A stretch of 64,000 nucleotides of DNA from Motilimonas sp. E26 (GCF_021278025.1 NZ_JAIBHJ010000007.1:81851-145850); one strand, 5' to 3'; positions 48,800 to 58,532 are shown, numbered from the stretch's first letter. Numbers and translations are program-made. Notes: generated by a model from the sequence alone, not told the origin.

Positions 48800-50203
48800 T
48801 TAGTCCCAATCACGGATGTCAACAAACGTACCCGCAACAGATGCGGCAGCGGCCATAGCAGGTGACAGTAGGTGTGTACGTCCCCCTTTACCTTGGCGAC
48901 CTTCAAAGTTACGGTTTGATGTAGACGCACTGCGTTGTCCTGGTGCTAATTGGTCACCATTCATCGCTAAACACATTGAACAGCTTGGCTCACGCCATTC
49001 CCAACCAGCTTCAACAAAAATTTTGTCTAGGCCTTCGGCTTCCGCTTGATTCTTCACTAAGTAAGAGCCTGGTACCGCGATGGCTTGAATGCCTGGCGCC
49101 ACTTTTTTACCTTTTAACAACTCAGCAGCGGCGCGGAAATCTTCAATACGACCGTTGGTACAAGAACCGATAAAGATGATGTCTAATTTTACATCTGTTA
49201 ACGATTGGCCTGCTTCTAAGCCCATGTATTTAAGCGCTGATTCAGCGGCTTGTTTTTTGATTTTGTCATCAAAGTCATCTGGGCCAGGAATTGGCGCATT
49301 AACATTAATTACTTGTTCAGGTGACGTACCCCAGGTTACTTGTGGTGCAATTTCAGCAGCATCAAGTTCAACCACAGCATCAAATGTTGCGCCTTCGTCA
49401 GAAACTAGAGATTTCCAGTAGGTAACAGCCGCATCCCAATCATCGCCTTTAGGTGCAAACTCTTTGCCTTCAAGGTAATCAAATGTCGTTTGATCTGGCG
49501 CGATCAAGCCTGCACGAGCACCACCTTCAATCGCCATGTTACAAAGGGTCATGCGCCCTTCCATGGTTAGGTTACGAACCGCTTCACCAGCAAACTCGAT
49601 AACATAACCAGTACCACCAGCTGTGCCTATTTTGCCGATTACCGCCAGTGCTATATCTTTTGCGGTTGCAAATTTGGTTAGCTTGCCATCCACTTTGACT
49701 AGCATGGTTTTAGATTTCTTCTGTTGCAGCGTTTGTGTCGCCATAACGTGTTCAACTTCAGAAGTACCAATACCAAATGCCAGCGCACCAAACGCACCGT
49801 GAGTGGCTGTATGGCTATCGCCACAACAAGCCACCATTCCTGGATGAACAAAGCCATGCTCAGGTACAACAATATGAATAACACCATTATTTGGGTTTTC
49901 CATATCGTAAAGATTTAAACCGTGCTCTTCACAGTTTGCAGCCATGGTTTCAATTTGCTTTTTCGCAATTGGATCCACTAGCACTGCGCGGCCTGCTTTA
50001 GTTGTTGGCACACAGTGATCCATAGTAGCAAGTACACTATGTGGGTTACGGATTTTACGATTCTTCAGCTTCATGCCTTCAAAGGCTTGTGGGCTGGTTA
50101 CTTCGTGCATGAGCTGTCTGTCAACGTATAGCAGAGGCGTGCCGCCTTCTGGCTCGTGAACTAAATGACTGTCCCATATCTTTTCATACATCGTTTTATT
50201 CAT
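48800..50203 (-). CDS. leuC: 3-isopropylmalate dehydratase large subunit
   Basis: 467 residues from the ATG at 50203 (E. coli 466); a GTG 15 bases upstream is possible but less likely, since AAGGGA sits before the ATG. Aconitase-family iron-sulfur protein: [13 protein letters not shown] (about 129-141), [16 protein letters not shown] with one cluster cysteine (about 345-360), and [12 protein letters not shown] with the other two (about 406-417), then [12 protein letters not shown] (about 425-436). First gene of leuC-leuD-synthase. Confidence 0.97.
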   Translation of the reverse strand: MNKTMYEKIWDSHLVHEPEGGTPLLYVDRQLMHEVTSPQAFEGMKLKNRKIRNPHSVLATMDHCVPTTKAGRAVLVDPIAKKQIETMAANCEEHGLNLYDMENPNNGVIHIVVPEHGFVHPGMVACCGDSHTATHGAFGALAFGIGTSEVEHVMATQTLQQKKSKTMLVKVDGKLTKFATAKDIALAVIGKIGTAGGTGYVIEFAGEAVRNLTMEGRMTLCNMAIEGGARAGLIAPDQTTFDYLEGKEFAPKGDDWDAAVTYWKSLVSDEGATFDAVVELDAAEIAPQVTWGTSPEQVINVNAPIPGPDDFDDKIKKQAAESALKYMGLEAGQSLTDVKLDIIFIGSCTNGRIEDFRAAAELLKGKKVAPGIQAIAVPGSYLVKNQAEAEGLDKIFVEAGWEWREPSCSMCLAMNGDQLAPGQRSASTSNRNFEGRQGKGGRTHLLSPAMAAAASVAGTFVDIRDWD

Positions 50204-50584
50204 TGCTTCCCTTACCACTCTTCACTTTGCGTTACCACGCAAATCAACCGCTGATAATAGTATTAAAATCTTACCCATCATTTCGGTGGATCAGCTGAAA
50301 ATCGCAATATTAAATGATCGATAGAATTGGCTCAAGCTAGAAATAATAAATTAAGCCAACACTGCAGTTTAAAATGCTAACTCAAGGTCGAGCTAGCCAA
50401 TAAAAAAAGAACATAACACCAGTTAAAGATAAATACTTAGTATATTCAACCTTAAAAAGACTTATACTCAGAAACATAAACTATAAATATAAAAGCCGCC
50501 TTATTTGAATATTTATGAATTTTTTAGGCTTTTTTATGCATGATAATGCATGTTTATGTTTAGGTTAACACCCTAACGCCAAAT
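50204..50584. other. 381-base gap between leuC and the MliC-like gene
   Basis: AT-rich region that should hold the leuC promoter on the minus strand. I see no leucine-rich leader peptide. An AAAAGCC (50491-50497) and GGCTTTT (50527-50533) pair could close a long-loop terminator for the MliC-like gene, and ATGCATG is repeated at 50536 and 50546. Nothing else convincing. Confidence 0.4.
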
Positions 50585-50884
50585 TTAACCTTGTTTTAGA
50601 CATTGCTTATGTAGATTTTGCCCTTCGCCAAGCATGGCTTCATTTTGATGGGACCAAAACATATGCTCATCACTAACGTATTTCGCGCCTGAGCCAGCAG
50701 GAACAGACGTTAAGGCTTCTTCTTTGCCTTTAAAATACAGGGTTGCAGTTTTGTCATCATTAATATCAATGTAGAACTCCACCTTATCTTGGCAGACATA
50801 CTTGTCACCAGCAGGCGCTTTAGAACAAGCTGAAAGTGTTGCAACGGCTAAAACGCCTGTAACTGCCAGCATGATACTTTTCAT
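50585..50884 (-). CDS. MliC-like lysozyme-inhibitor lipoprotein
   Basis: 99 residues with a lipoprotein signal (LSAC lipobox, Cys20). The mature part fits the MliC/C-type lysozyme inhibitor family: Y-x-C-x-x-K near 29-34, beta strands, then GSGAKYVSDEHMFWSH-x-EAML and a terminal HKQC that would pair with the first cysteine. MliC proteins sit in the outer membrane and protect against host or competitor lysozyme. Assignment is by motif pattern only. Third gene of a tight operon, three bases after the DUF1415 gene. Confidence 0.78.
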   Translation of the reverse strand: MKSIMLAVTGVLAVATLSACSKAPAGDKYVCQDKVEFYIDINDDKTATLYFKGKEEALTSVPAGSGAKYVSDEHMFWSHQNEAMLGEGQNLHKQCLKQG

Positions 50885-50887
50885 GGT

Positions 50888-51445
50888 TTAATCCTTATAT
50901 AAATATGAAAAAAGGTGTTTCTTTTCAGTGTTTGTTAGTGCGCTAACACGCGCAATATTACGCTCAGGGATTTTGTCATGATCCGGGTAGCTATCCAATG
51001 CTCGGTTCATGCTCTCCTCCCTGATCAGGTGAAAAATAGGGTATGGCGCTCGGTTAGTTAAATTCTCATCATCTTCGGGGTCTGTTCCAGCAAACTGATA
51101 ATGAGGATGAAAACTGGCAATTTGATAAACGCCATACCAGTCTTGCTCGGCGAGTAATGCATCGGCCCAATCGAGCGCATCATTAAAGTCCATAAAATCG
51201 GCAAATAAATCCGGCGTGGCAAACAAAACCGTATCTAATGTTTTAGCATCGGTGTTCGCTAGTAATCCGAATGCGTGCGCTAAATCATCCAAAAACTGCT
51301 GTGGCTCATTGGCATCACTTAATAACACTTTAATTTGCTTATTGCGGTGCGGTTTGTTGGCAAAAGGACATAGGTTTAAACCTATGACCACTTGCTCTAA
51401 CCAAGTCCAAATTTTTTGCTCAATTTCTGCTTCTTTAATGATCAT
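50888..51445 (-). CDS. DUF1415 family protein
   Basis: 185-residue soluble protein matching DUF1415 as I know it: GLNLCPFANKP near 22-32, FATPDLFADFMDFNDALDWADALL near 75-98, and YQIASFHPHYQFAGTDPEDDENLTNRAPYPIFHLIREES near 107-145. The HPHYQF and NRAPYP-HLIRE segments are the family's best conserved parts. Start ATG overlaps the stop of the upstream lipoprotein gene (ATGA). Biochemical role unknown. Confidence 0.92.
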   Translation of the reverse strand: MIIKEAEIEQKIWTWLEQVVIGLNLCPFANKPHRNKQIKVLLSDANEPQQFLDDLAHAFGLLANTDAKTLDTVLFATPDLFADFMDFNDALDWADALLAEQDWYGVYQIASFHPHYQFAGTDPEDDENLTNRAPYPIFHLIREESMNRALDSYPDHDKIPERNIARVSALTNTEKKHLFSYLYKD

Positions 51446-51609
51446 TTAAATACACAATGCTTGGCATAATCGGCTGCTTCATTTGCGGTAATATCGCCTG
51501 CTGATTTTTCTTTAATTTGCTGGCACCATTCCTCTGAGCCAACTTCCGGTGAGCACGCCGTTAGAAACAGCATAAAAATGCCAGCAAAAAATACGTTAAT
51601 TAATCTCAT
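51442..51609 (-). CDS. DUF3012-like small lipoprotein
   Basis: 55 residues from the ATG at 51609, which has GAGAG nine bases upstream; a TTG farther upstream would add twelve residues of poor signal-peptide character. Signal peptide ends in a lipobox FLTAC. The mature 35 residues, opening SPEVGSEEWCQQIKEK and ending ADYAKHCVFK, match DUF3012. Two cysteines besides the lipid one could form a disulfide. First gene of the operon with DUF1415 and the MliC-like gene. Function unknown. Confidence 0.88.
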   Translation of the reverse strand: MRLINVFFAGIFMLFLTACSPEVGSEEWCQQIKEKSAGDITANEAADYAKHCVFK

Positions 51610-51835
51610 CAAGGCTCTCTCAATTTGTAATAAGTTGTTTTTCAAATATTACTACAATTGTCATAAAGGCTTAATAGTTAGCGCAAAATTAATACTTAAT
51701 ATCATTCAATCAGCAACGATTAACCTTCCAGCTAAGACATAATCTCATTTCATTTTGGTTATGCAATAGTTTGATGGACTTCACAACAATTATCTAATAC
51801 CTTATTGAGCCCACTATTTTATTTGGCAATAATCG

Positions 51836-53053
51836 ATGAATCCAACTAAGCCAAGCCTATTATTGCTTGTCATCCTAGGATCTTTGTCTGGACTGACCCC
51901 TCTTGCAGTGGATATGTATCTTCCAGCGATCCCGACCATAACCCAAGCATTAGACACCCGAATCAGTTTGGTGCAATTAACATTAAGTGTCTTTTTAGTT
52001 GGCTTTGCTATTGGCCAAATGATCTACGGCCCTCTCTCTGACAGCTTAGGCCGGAAAAAAGTATTACTATCTGGCTTATTCATTTTTGTCGTCAGCAATG
52101 GATTGGTGTACTTTGCACAAGACATTACCACTTTAATGATATTACGATTTATTCAAGCGATCGGAGGTGGCGCAGGTGCGGTTATTGTCAGCGCTTTATT
52201 ACGCGACATGTTTGCCAAAGATGCTTTTTCTAAAGTGATGTCGTTTGTAATTTTAATCATGACCGTCGCCCCTTTAGTCGCCCCTTTGCTAGGAGGGCAA
52301 ATCCTCATCATTGCTGATTGGCGCGCTATTTTCTATTTTCTGTCAACCGCAGGCTTACTCACTGCAATAGCAGTTATGGTATTTATTCCAGAAACCTTAC
52401 CTGAGGAAAACCGGATCCCATTGCGACTAGGCAGTGTGGCGCGCAATTACATAAAAGTGCTTAAACATCGCCGGGTACTAGGCTTTATCCTCACCAGTGG
52501 CTTTTCATTTTCTGGTATGTTTATTTTTTTAACCACCTCACCCTATGTCTACATTGAATTTCTCGGCATTCCCACCGAACAATACGGTTATTATTTTGGC
52601 TTGAATATCATATTTATGATGATCTTAACCTGGTCAAATGGCCGCTTTGTTGAAACTAAAGGCTATATATACATGCTACAGCTGGGTTTGAGCCTGTTGG
52701 GTTTTGCTGCTTTGATGATGTTGCTGATTATGTTATTCAATGTGAATAGTCGGTTGTTCATCGTGGCTGCTGTGGTCAGTTTTGTTGGCGTTATGTCATT
52801 AATTGGCTCAAATGGCATGGCTGGTATTCTAAACGAATTTAGTGACATGGCGGGTACTGCTACCGCCCTTACAGGTACCCTCAGGTTTGGTATGGGCGCC
52901 GTGGCAGGCGCCATCGTCAGCATGTTTCACAGCAATAATGCCGATTCAATGGCTGGAGGAATGTTTGTCTGCGCGGTACTCTCCATAGCAAGTTATCTCT
53001 GGCTGGTTAAACCCACTAACGACAAAAATATGACGACGGTTGACGCAGCCTAA
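51836..53053 (+). CDS. Bcr/CflA-family drug efflux transporter
   Basis: 405-residue major-facilitator protein with twelve hydrophobic segments. The Bcr/CflA features are visible: PLAVDMYLPAIPTI in helix 1 (about 22-35), IGQMIYGPLSDSLGRKKVLL motif A (about 58-77) and GG-x-GAVI-V-S-ALLRDMF motif B region (about 108-123). Members export bicyclomycin, chloramphenicol or sulfonamides; the real substrate is unknown. Ends 31 bases before the convergent pssA. Confidence 0.92.
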   Translation: MNPTKPSLLLLVILGSLSGLTPLAVDMYLPAIPTITQALDTRISLVQLTLSVFLVGFAIGQMIYGPLSDSLGRKKVLLSGLFIFVVSNGLVYFAQDITTLMILRFIQAIGGGAGAVIVSALLRDMFAKDAFSKVMSFVILIMTVAPLVAPLLGGQILIIADWRAIFYFLSTAGLLTAIAVMVFIPETLPEENRIPLRLGSVARNYIKVLKHRRVLGFILTSGFSFSGMFIFLTTSPYVYIEFLGIPTEQYGYYFGLNIIFMMILTWSNGRFVETKGYIYMLQLGLSLLGFAALMMLLIMLFNVNSRLFIVAAVVSFVGVMSLIGSNGMAGILNEFSDMAGTATALTGTLRFGMGAVAGAIVSMFHSNNADSMAGGMFVCAVLSIASYLWLVKPTNDKNMTTVDAA

Positions 53054-53075
53054 GATAACCAACACTGTAAGGCAG

Positions 53076-53100
53076 TAAGCGCATTTAAAGAATGCGCTTA
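53076..53100. other. ten-base inverted repeat at the convergent ends of the efflux gene and pssA
   Basis: TAAGCGCATT (53076-53085) and AATGCGCTTA (53091-53100), five-base loop, overlapping the pssA stop codon. No T tract. Possible terminator. Confidence 0.4.
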
Positions 53101-54449
53101 ACCATATTATCAGCACGAAACACCCGCATTCGCCCTAGTAGTCTCTGCACTTGCTGAGGGTAATCTTCTAAGGTTTCTATTTGCTTGTAGTGATTAATAC
53201 GAGTGGTGTGAGCAAGAATGAGCTCCAACTCTTTTTCTTGCATATCTGCTAAAGCACCACTTTTGTCTTGAAGTAATAAACCGTTTTCAAGATCTAAACG
53301 CCATGCCCTAGGGTTGAGGTTATTACCCGTCAGTAACATTGTTTGGCTGTCTGAATAAATTCCTTTAAGGTGGAAGCTGTTAGTTTCATGGCGCCATAAA
53401 TGAATATTAAGGCTACCTTGATCAATATATTTGTTATGTCGCTTGGCAAACTTGCGTAAGTTAACTTCATACAAATACGGTAAACCAGCAATGGTTTTAA
53501 AGGGCTCAGATGGCGGAATGTAAAAGTCATTAGCCGTTTTATCGCCAACAACCAAGGTGATGCTAACGCCGCGTTTTAACATGGCGGCAATATCACGCGA
53601 CAATGCCGCAGGAAAATTAAAATAAGGTGTAAATAAGATCAATTCACGACGTGTGCTGTGAAAGATGTGGCGTATCATTTGGTTTAATTTATTACCGCGA
53701 GCACCAAAACCAGCTAATGGTGCAACCCCAATGCAATCAGGTTCGATTTTTTTCGGCAACACGTGGCCGGAATATTGATACTGGGCTCTTTTCAAATGGC
53801 GACGCAACTGCTTATGCTGCCCTTTCATCTCGGTCAACGTGGGGATTGGCGCAATATTTAACGGCACGACCGCAAAGTCACCTTTGATTAGATCGTCGAT
53901 ATAGTTAACAAAACTATCGGCCAATTCATTGTGCTTAATAAGACAATAGCGATCGTAGCGATAACGGTCTTTCTTATTCAAATAGATGTTATTTAAACTT
54001 GCACCGCTGTAAAGCACTTGGTCGTCGAACACAAACCCTTTTAAATGCAACACGCCAAATAATTCACGGCTTTTAACTGGTATGCCATAAATATTAAAGT
54101 CACTATTAAAGGTTTGTGCAAACTGTTGATAAAAAGTCGCATTAGTGGAATCCGCTGCTTGGCCAATAAGACCACGCTGTGCGCGATGGAAATCAACAAG
54201 CACCACTACTTCTAGTGCTGGATTACTTTGCTTCGCTTGATTAAGTGCGTGCCAAATTTCTTGTCCGGCCTCATCATCTTCTAGATATAAAGCGGTCAAA
54301 TAAATACGATGCTTGGCATTAGCGATCGAAGCGAGAATGCACTTTCTGAATTCAGCAGCCTCATACAAAAACTGTATATCACTGATATGACTGATCAGAA
54401 AGGGTTGCTCAGCTATAAAGGTTAAACTTCGATTGATTCTGTCCATCAT
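53085..54449 (-). CDS. pssA: phosphatidylserine synthase, phospholipase D type
   Basis: Makes phosphatidylserine from CDP-diacylglycerol and serine, the step toward phosphatidylethanolamine. 454 residues from ATG 54449 (E. coli 451); a TTG farther upstream adds seven residues and is less likely. Two HKD motifs: HLKGFVFDD near 134-142 and HLKGIYSD near 355-362, each followed by a GN/GAS-LN segment. High similarity to E. coli PssA, for example VGDKTANDFYIP and TGNNLNPRAWRLDLENGLL. Single gene. Confidence 0.96.
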   Translation of the reverse strand: MMDRINRSLTFIAEQPFLISHISDIQFLYEAAEFRKCILASIANAKHRIYLTALYLEDDEAGQEIWHALNQAKQSNPALEVVVLVDFHRAQRGLIGQAADSTNATFYQQFAQTFNSDFNIYGIPVKSRELFGVLHLKGFVFDDQVLYSGASLNNIYLNKKDRYRYDRYCLIKHNELADSFVNYIDDLIKGDFAVVPLNIAPIPTLTEMKGQHKQLRRHLKRAQYQYSGHVLPKKIEPDCIGVAPLAGFGARGNKLNQMIRHIFHSTRRELILFTPYFNFPAALSRDIAAMLKRGVSITLVVGDKTANDFYIPPSEPFKTIAGLPYLYEVNLRKFAKRHNKYIDQGSLNIHLWRHETNSFHLKGIYSDSQTMLLTGNNLNPRAWRLDLENGLLLQDKSGALADMQEKELELILAHTTRINHYKQIETLEDYPQQVQRLLGRMRVFRADNMVKRIL

Positions 54450-54579
54450 GCCCAAAATTCTTATACTCAATGTTGTAAAAGCGGCGATATTATATCAAGT
54501 TATTTACAAATCATCTGTTTAACTATTCACCTTTATCGCAAATTACCAAAACAAATATGATTTTTTAGGTCGTTTCAGT

Positions 54580-54608
54580 TAAAAAAAAAGCCCCTTTCGG
54601 AGCTTTTT
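54580..54608 (-). terminator. terminator of the chbP-mutase operon
   Basis: Arms 54585-54594 and 54599-54608 make a stem with a GAAA tetraloop in minus-strand RNA and one G-U pair; nine T follow (complement of 54581-54589). Confidence 0.82.
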
Positions 54609-54622
54609 GATAACACTAAGTA

Positions 54623-56035
54623 TTACACGTTCAGGAATGCTTTAACTTGTGCAACCACGGCTTCCGCCGTTGGCTGGTCTTCCATCTCAGCAAAAATACG
54701 CAGTAAAGGCTCAGTACCAGAGAAACGAGCAATCACCCAACCGCCATTTTTGAAGTACACTTTCGCGCCGTCTTCATAACTGACTTTTTCGATTTCGTAA
54801 GCAAACTCTGGCAGCTCTTTATCTTCATAAATACGCTTGTATAGCGCTTCTTTAGCAGAAGGTTTAAACGTACAGTCGCCTTCTGCGGTGTAAGCGTAAC
54901 CGTACTTGCCGTAGATTTCTTTTAGTAACTCGCCTAGTTTTTTACCTGTTACACAGATCATTTCAACTAATAGGCTTGACGCGAATACGCCATCTTTACC
55001 TTTAATATGGCCACGAATAGTTAGGCCACCCGAGCTCTCACCACCGATAAGGGAATCGTCAGCTTCCATTTGCGAACTAATGTGTTTAAAGCCCACTGGA
55101 ACCTCAAAGCTCTTTTCACCATGATCCGCAGCAATTTTGTCCAATAGGTGCGTCGTCGCGATATTACGTACCACAGACCCTTTAAGGCCTTTATATTCAA
55201 GTAGGTAGTAATACAACAGCAGCAGTACTTCATTTGGATGAATAAAGTTACCTTTCTCATCAATGATACCTAAACGGTCAGCATCGCCATCAGTGCCAAT
55301 ACCAATGTCGTAACCTTCATGCGCAACAAGGTGTTTTAGTCGGTACAAGGTGGCTGCACTTGGGCTTGGCATTAAACCACCAAAACCTGGGTTTTCACCA
55401 TCGTTGATCACGTCAACTTCACAGCGCGCTGAAATCAACACAGTTTGCAGTGCATTTTTTGCTACACCGAACATAGGGTCAATCAACACTTTTAAATTTG
55501 CTTTTTTGATTGATTCAACGTCTAAGTAATTCAAAATTGAGTCAACAAATTCATTCATTGGGTTGATTAGCAATATTTTGCCATCTGCAATCGCTACGTC
55601 TATATCCAATGATTTCACATCAGCTAGGGTTAAGTTAGCGATTTGTGCTTCAATTTTTTGTGTGATCACTTCATCAGCATCGCGGCCGCCTTCAATGAAC
55701 ACTTTAATACCGTTGTAATCAGCAGGGTTATGAGAAGCAGTAATACAGGCTGAATATTGACAGCCCATTTCACGACACTTAAACATCACGATCGGAGTCG
55801 GTACATATTTATCGATGAAACTAACGGTAATACCGTTACCAGCAAGCACTTCCGTTAGCCAAGTCGCCGCTTTTTTCGAGATAAAACGACGGTCAAAACC
55901 AACGACAAAACCATTACCCGCTGCATTTTCTGTATTAATAATATTAGATAGTGCTTGGCCAACTAAACGTACATTATCTTTAGTGAACTCTTCACCAATA
56001 AATGCACGCCAGCCGCCTGTTCCAAATTTAATCAT
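54623..56035 (-). CDS. phosphohexomutase, probably N-acetylglucosamine-1-phosphate mutase
   Basis: 470-residue alpha-D-phosphohexomutase. Phosphoserine loop TASHNPADYNG near residues 99-109, metal loop DGDADR near 243-248, sugar-binding GGESSGG near 327-333 and phosphate-binding RFSGTEPLLRIF near 432-443. It follows the chitobiose phosphorylase gene by 91 bases with an attenuator-like hairpin between. In Vibrio the equivalent pair (VC0611-VC0612) converts chitobiose to GlcNAc and GlcNAc-1-phosphate and then to GlcNAc-6-phosphate, so that role is inferred here. It is distinct from GlmM, which normally sits with folP. Confidence 0.85.
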   Translation of the reverse strand: MIKFGTGGWRAFIGEEFTKDNVRLVGQALSNIINTENAAGNGFVVGFDRRFISKKAATWLTEVLAGNGITVSFIDKYVPTPIVMFKCREMGCQYSACITASHNPADYNGIKVFIEGGRDADEVITQKIEAQIANLTLADVKSLDIDVAIADGKILLINPMNEFVDSILNYLDVESIKKANLKVLIDPMFGVAKNALQTVLISARCEVDVINDGENPGFGGLMPSPSAATLYRLKHLVAHEGYDIGIGTDGDADRLGIIDEKGNFIHPNEVLLLLYYYLLEYKGLKGSVVRNIATTHLLDKIAADHGEKSFEVPVGFKHISSQMEADDSLIGGESSGGLTIRGHIKGKDGVFASSLLVEMICVTGKKLGELLKEIYGKYGYAYTAEGDCTFKPSAKEALYKRIYEDKELPEFAYEIEKVSYEDGAKVYFKNGGWVIARFSGTEPLLRIFAEMEDQPTAEAVVAQVKAFLNV

Positions 56036-56064
56036 TACTTTCCCTACACTCTAAAAATAAAAAC

Positions 56065-56097
56065 AAAAAAGGGGCGCTGCATGACTGCCCGCCCCTT
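56065..56097 (-). terminator. hairpin with T tract between chbP and the mutase gene
   Basis: AAGGGGCG (56069-56076) and CGCCCCTT (56090-56097) form an eight-base stem; on the minus strand six T follow (complement of 56065-56070). Likely attenuates the mutase relative to chbP. Confidence 0.65.
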
Positions 56098-56126
56098 AAA
56101 AATCACATTATGATTGAGGCTGAGGC

Positions 56127-58532
56127 TTAGCCCATTACCACAACAACTTCGTTCACGCTGCCTTCAGCCTGAACAGGAATGGCACCTTCTACGGCAACAC
56201 CATTAAGGGTTACAGAGGCAACACCTTTACTTACGCCATTTGGATTTTCAACTTTGATGTTGAACTTAGCACCACGCCATTCGCGTTGTACTTCAAATCC
56301 AGGCCAGTTAGTTGGTACACATGGGTCAACAATTAGGCCTTCAAAGCTTAAACGCACACCCAGAATAAAGTTAGTTACCGCAAAGTAAGCCCAACCAGAA
56401 GTACCTGTTAACCATGGGTGGTTAGCACGACCATGATCTTCATGATCACGACCCATGATAAATTGTACATATGAGTATGGTTCAACAACACGTTTGTCCA
56501 TATTCTCATTTTGGTTGTATGGGTTTAGTGCATCGTAGAACTTCATCGCACGGTCACCACGACCTAGTTTCGCTTCCGCTACCCAAGCCCATGGGTTTGG
56601 ATGTGAGAAGATTGCACCGTTTTCTTTAACACCTTGGTAAACGCGAGTAACGAAACCGATGTCGTCGTTTGGCGTTGAGAACGAAGGTGAATTTAGGTGT
56701 AAGCCGTATTCTGAGTATAAGTTCTCATCAACCGCATCCATCGCTTTTTCACCGCGCTCTTGCGAAACCGCACCTGAAAGCACAGCCAGTGTGTTTGACT
56801 CTAAGTGAACGCGACCTTCAGCTTGTTGCGCAGTACCAATTTTGTCACCGTCTTTAGTTAGACCACGGATGTACCAGCCACCCTCTTCGTCCCATAGGTG
56901 CTCTTCACAGGCTTTTTGCACGCCTTGCGCCATTGCCGTGTACTTAGCAACGTCATCTTCTTTACCTAGGTATTTAGCAAGGTCGATAAACTCTTGTAAT
57001 GCCCAGTAATGAAGGAAAGAAACCATGGCTGACTCACCACCGCCTAGGTTTAGACAGTCGTTCCAGTCGGCGCGAAGACCTTTACAGATACCCGTTTGGC
57101 CAACATATTCAGCAGAGAAGTCTAACGCTGCTTTCATGTGGTCGTAAACAGACGCTGTGCCACCGTTTGCGTAAGGAATTTGCTCGTCGAAGAAGCTTTC
57201 TTCGCCAGATTCCATTACGTATTTACAAATCGTAGGAACGATCCATAAGTGGTCATCAGAACACGTATCTTCGATGCCGTGAATTTTGTCATCATCAGAC
57301 GGTGTAGGTACTACCGTTGGTGATTTAGATGGTTTAACGTCCGCTTTTTCTGGATCGAACCAATCTGGATCGAATAAGTGTAGGCCGTAACCTTCTTTAA
57401 CTTGACCACGTAATAAGTCAACAAGACGCTTACGTGTCATTTTCGGGTTAGCATGAGGTACTGAGATAGCGTCTTGCGCAGTATCACGGTAACCCAAACC
57501 AGTACGACCACCTACTTCAATGAATGAAGCAAAACGTGACCAAACCACACAAGTTTCAGCTTGGTATAAGGTCCAAGCATTGATCATTGAGTTAAGACCA
57601 GCATTTGGTGACTTAACTTGGAATTTGCTACAACGCTCTTCCCAGTGATCAAGAATACCTTGGAAAGCTGCGTCAACATTAGCTAGGTCTTGGTATTTCT
57701 CACGTAGACGATCGCCGTTACCTTTACCGATACCAAGAATAAAGGCAAAACGTACTTTCTCACCAGGTTGGATAACGAACTGCTTGTGCAGAGAACCACA
57801 GTGGTTGTAACAAGTTTTAACTGTGTTAGAACATTTACCGTTTTCAACCGCAATTGGGTTAGCTTCATCACGGTATGCACCTAGGAAGTTATCACGTTGA
57901 CCATCGTATGAGTCAGGGCTAAACGTTGATGCTAGGTAGTAGAAACCTTCGAAATCATTAGTGTTGTAGTATAGGTCGTATTCAATCACACCTTCAGTGT
58001 AAGACGTACCTGCAGAGTACAAAGACATCTGATGGTTTTGGTTGTCTGACTGAATATGAGAGAAAGAGAACTCAACAAAAGAGAAAGCTGAGATAGTACG
58101 TGGCTTATCGCCCGTGTTTTCAATAACCACATCCCATACTTCTGCATCTTCGCCTTTTGGTACGAATAATGTTTTAGTCGCTGTGATGCCGTTATATTCA
58201 CATTTGAATTTTGAATAAGAAAGACCGTGGCGAACTTCATACTTCGCTTCGTCTAGGCTTTTCGCTACTGGCTGCCATGAGATAGACCAGTAATCACCTG
58301 TTTCATCATCACGTAAGTAAACGTAATGTCCAGGGCGGTCAAAAGACGCGTTTGGACGGAATTTAGTAACACGGTTGTACTCAGGAGAATTGTAGAAAGA
58401 GTAACCGCCAGCATTGTGAGAGATAACAGTACAGAACTTTTCTGTACCTAAGTAGTTGGTCCACGGCGCCGGTGTATCCGGACGCGTGATCACGTACTCT
58501 CGATTTGCATCATCAAAAAAACCGTATTTCAT
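56127..58532 (-). CDS. chbP: N,N'-diacetylchitobiose phosphorylase (GH94)
   Basis: 801-residue GH94 phosphorylase, the length of the characterised Vibrio proteolyticus enzyme, and close to it throughout as I recall. N-terminal beta-sandwich (about 1-270), helical linker, (alpha/alpha)6 barrel (about 310-725) and C-terminal sheet. The general-acid aspartate in RADWNDCLNL is residue 492, the position reported for the Vibrio enzyme. The barrel segment CSDDHLW and the sequence GGRTGLGYRDTAQD fit chitobiose rather than cellobiose phosphorylases. It is cytoplasmic; no signal peptide. Clustered with a phosphohexomutase. Confidence 0.9.
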   Translation of the reverse strand: MKYGFFDDANREYVITRPDTPAPWTNYLGTEKFCTVISHNAGGYSFYNSPEYNRVTKFRPNASFDRPGHYVYLRDDETGDYWSISWQPVAKSLDEAKYEVRHGLSYSKFKCEYNGITATKTLFVPKGEDAEVWDVVIENTGDKPRTISAFSFVEFSFSHIQSDNQNHQMSLYSAGTSYTEGVIEYDLYYNTNDFEGFYYLASTFSPDSYDGQRDNFLGAYRDEANPIAVENGKCSNTVKTCYNHCGSLHKQFVIQPGEKVRFAFILGIGKGNGDRLREKYQDLANVDAAFQGILDHWEERCSKFQVKSPNAGLNSMINAWTLYQAETCVVWSRFASFIEVGGRTGLGYRDTAQDAISVPHANPKMTRKRLVDLLRGQVKEGYGLHLFDPDWFDPEKADVKPSKSPTVVPTPSDDDKIHGIEDTCSDDHLWIVPTICKYVMESGEESFFDEQIPYANGGTASVYDHMKAALDFSAEYVGQTGICKGLRADWNDCLNLGGGESAMVSFLHYWALQEFIDLAKYLGKEDDVAKYTAMAQGVQKACEEHLWDEEGGWYIRGLTKDGDKIGTAQQAEGRVHLESNTLAVLSGAVSQERGEKAMDAVDENLYSEYGLHLNSPSFSTPNDDIGFVTRVYQGVKENGAIFSHPNPWAWVAEAKLGRGDRAMKFYDALNPYNQNENMDKRVVEPYSYVQFIMGRDHEDHGRANHPWLTGTSGWAYFAVTNFILGVRLSFEGLIVDPCVPTNWPGFEVQREWRGAKFNIKVENPNGVSKGVASVTLNGVAVEGAIPVQAEGSVNEVVVVMG

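Noticed and set aside
50204-50300. Leucine leader-peptide attenuator before leuC
   Set aside because: No short frame with a run of leucine codons and no terminator/antiterminator pair could be seen.
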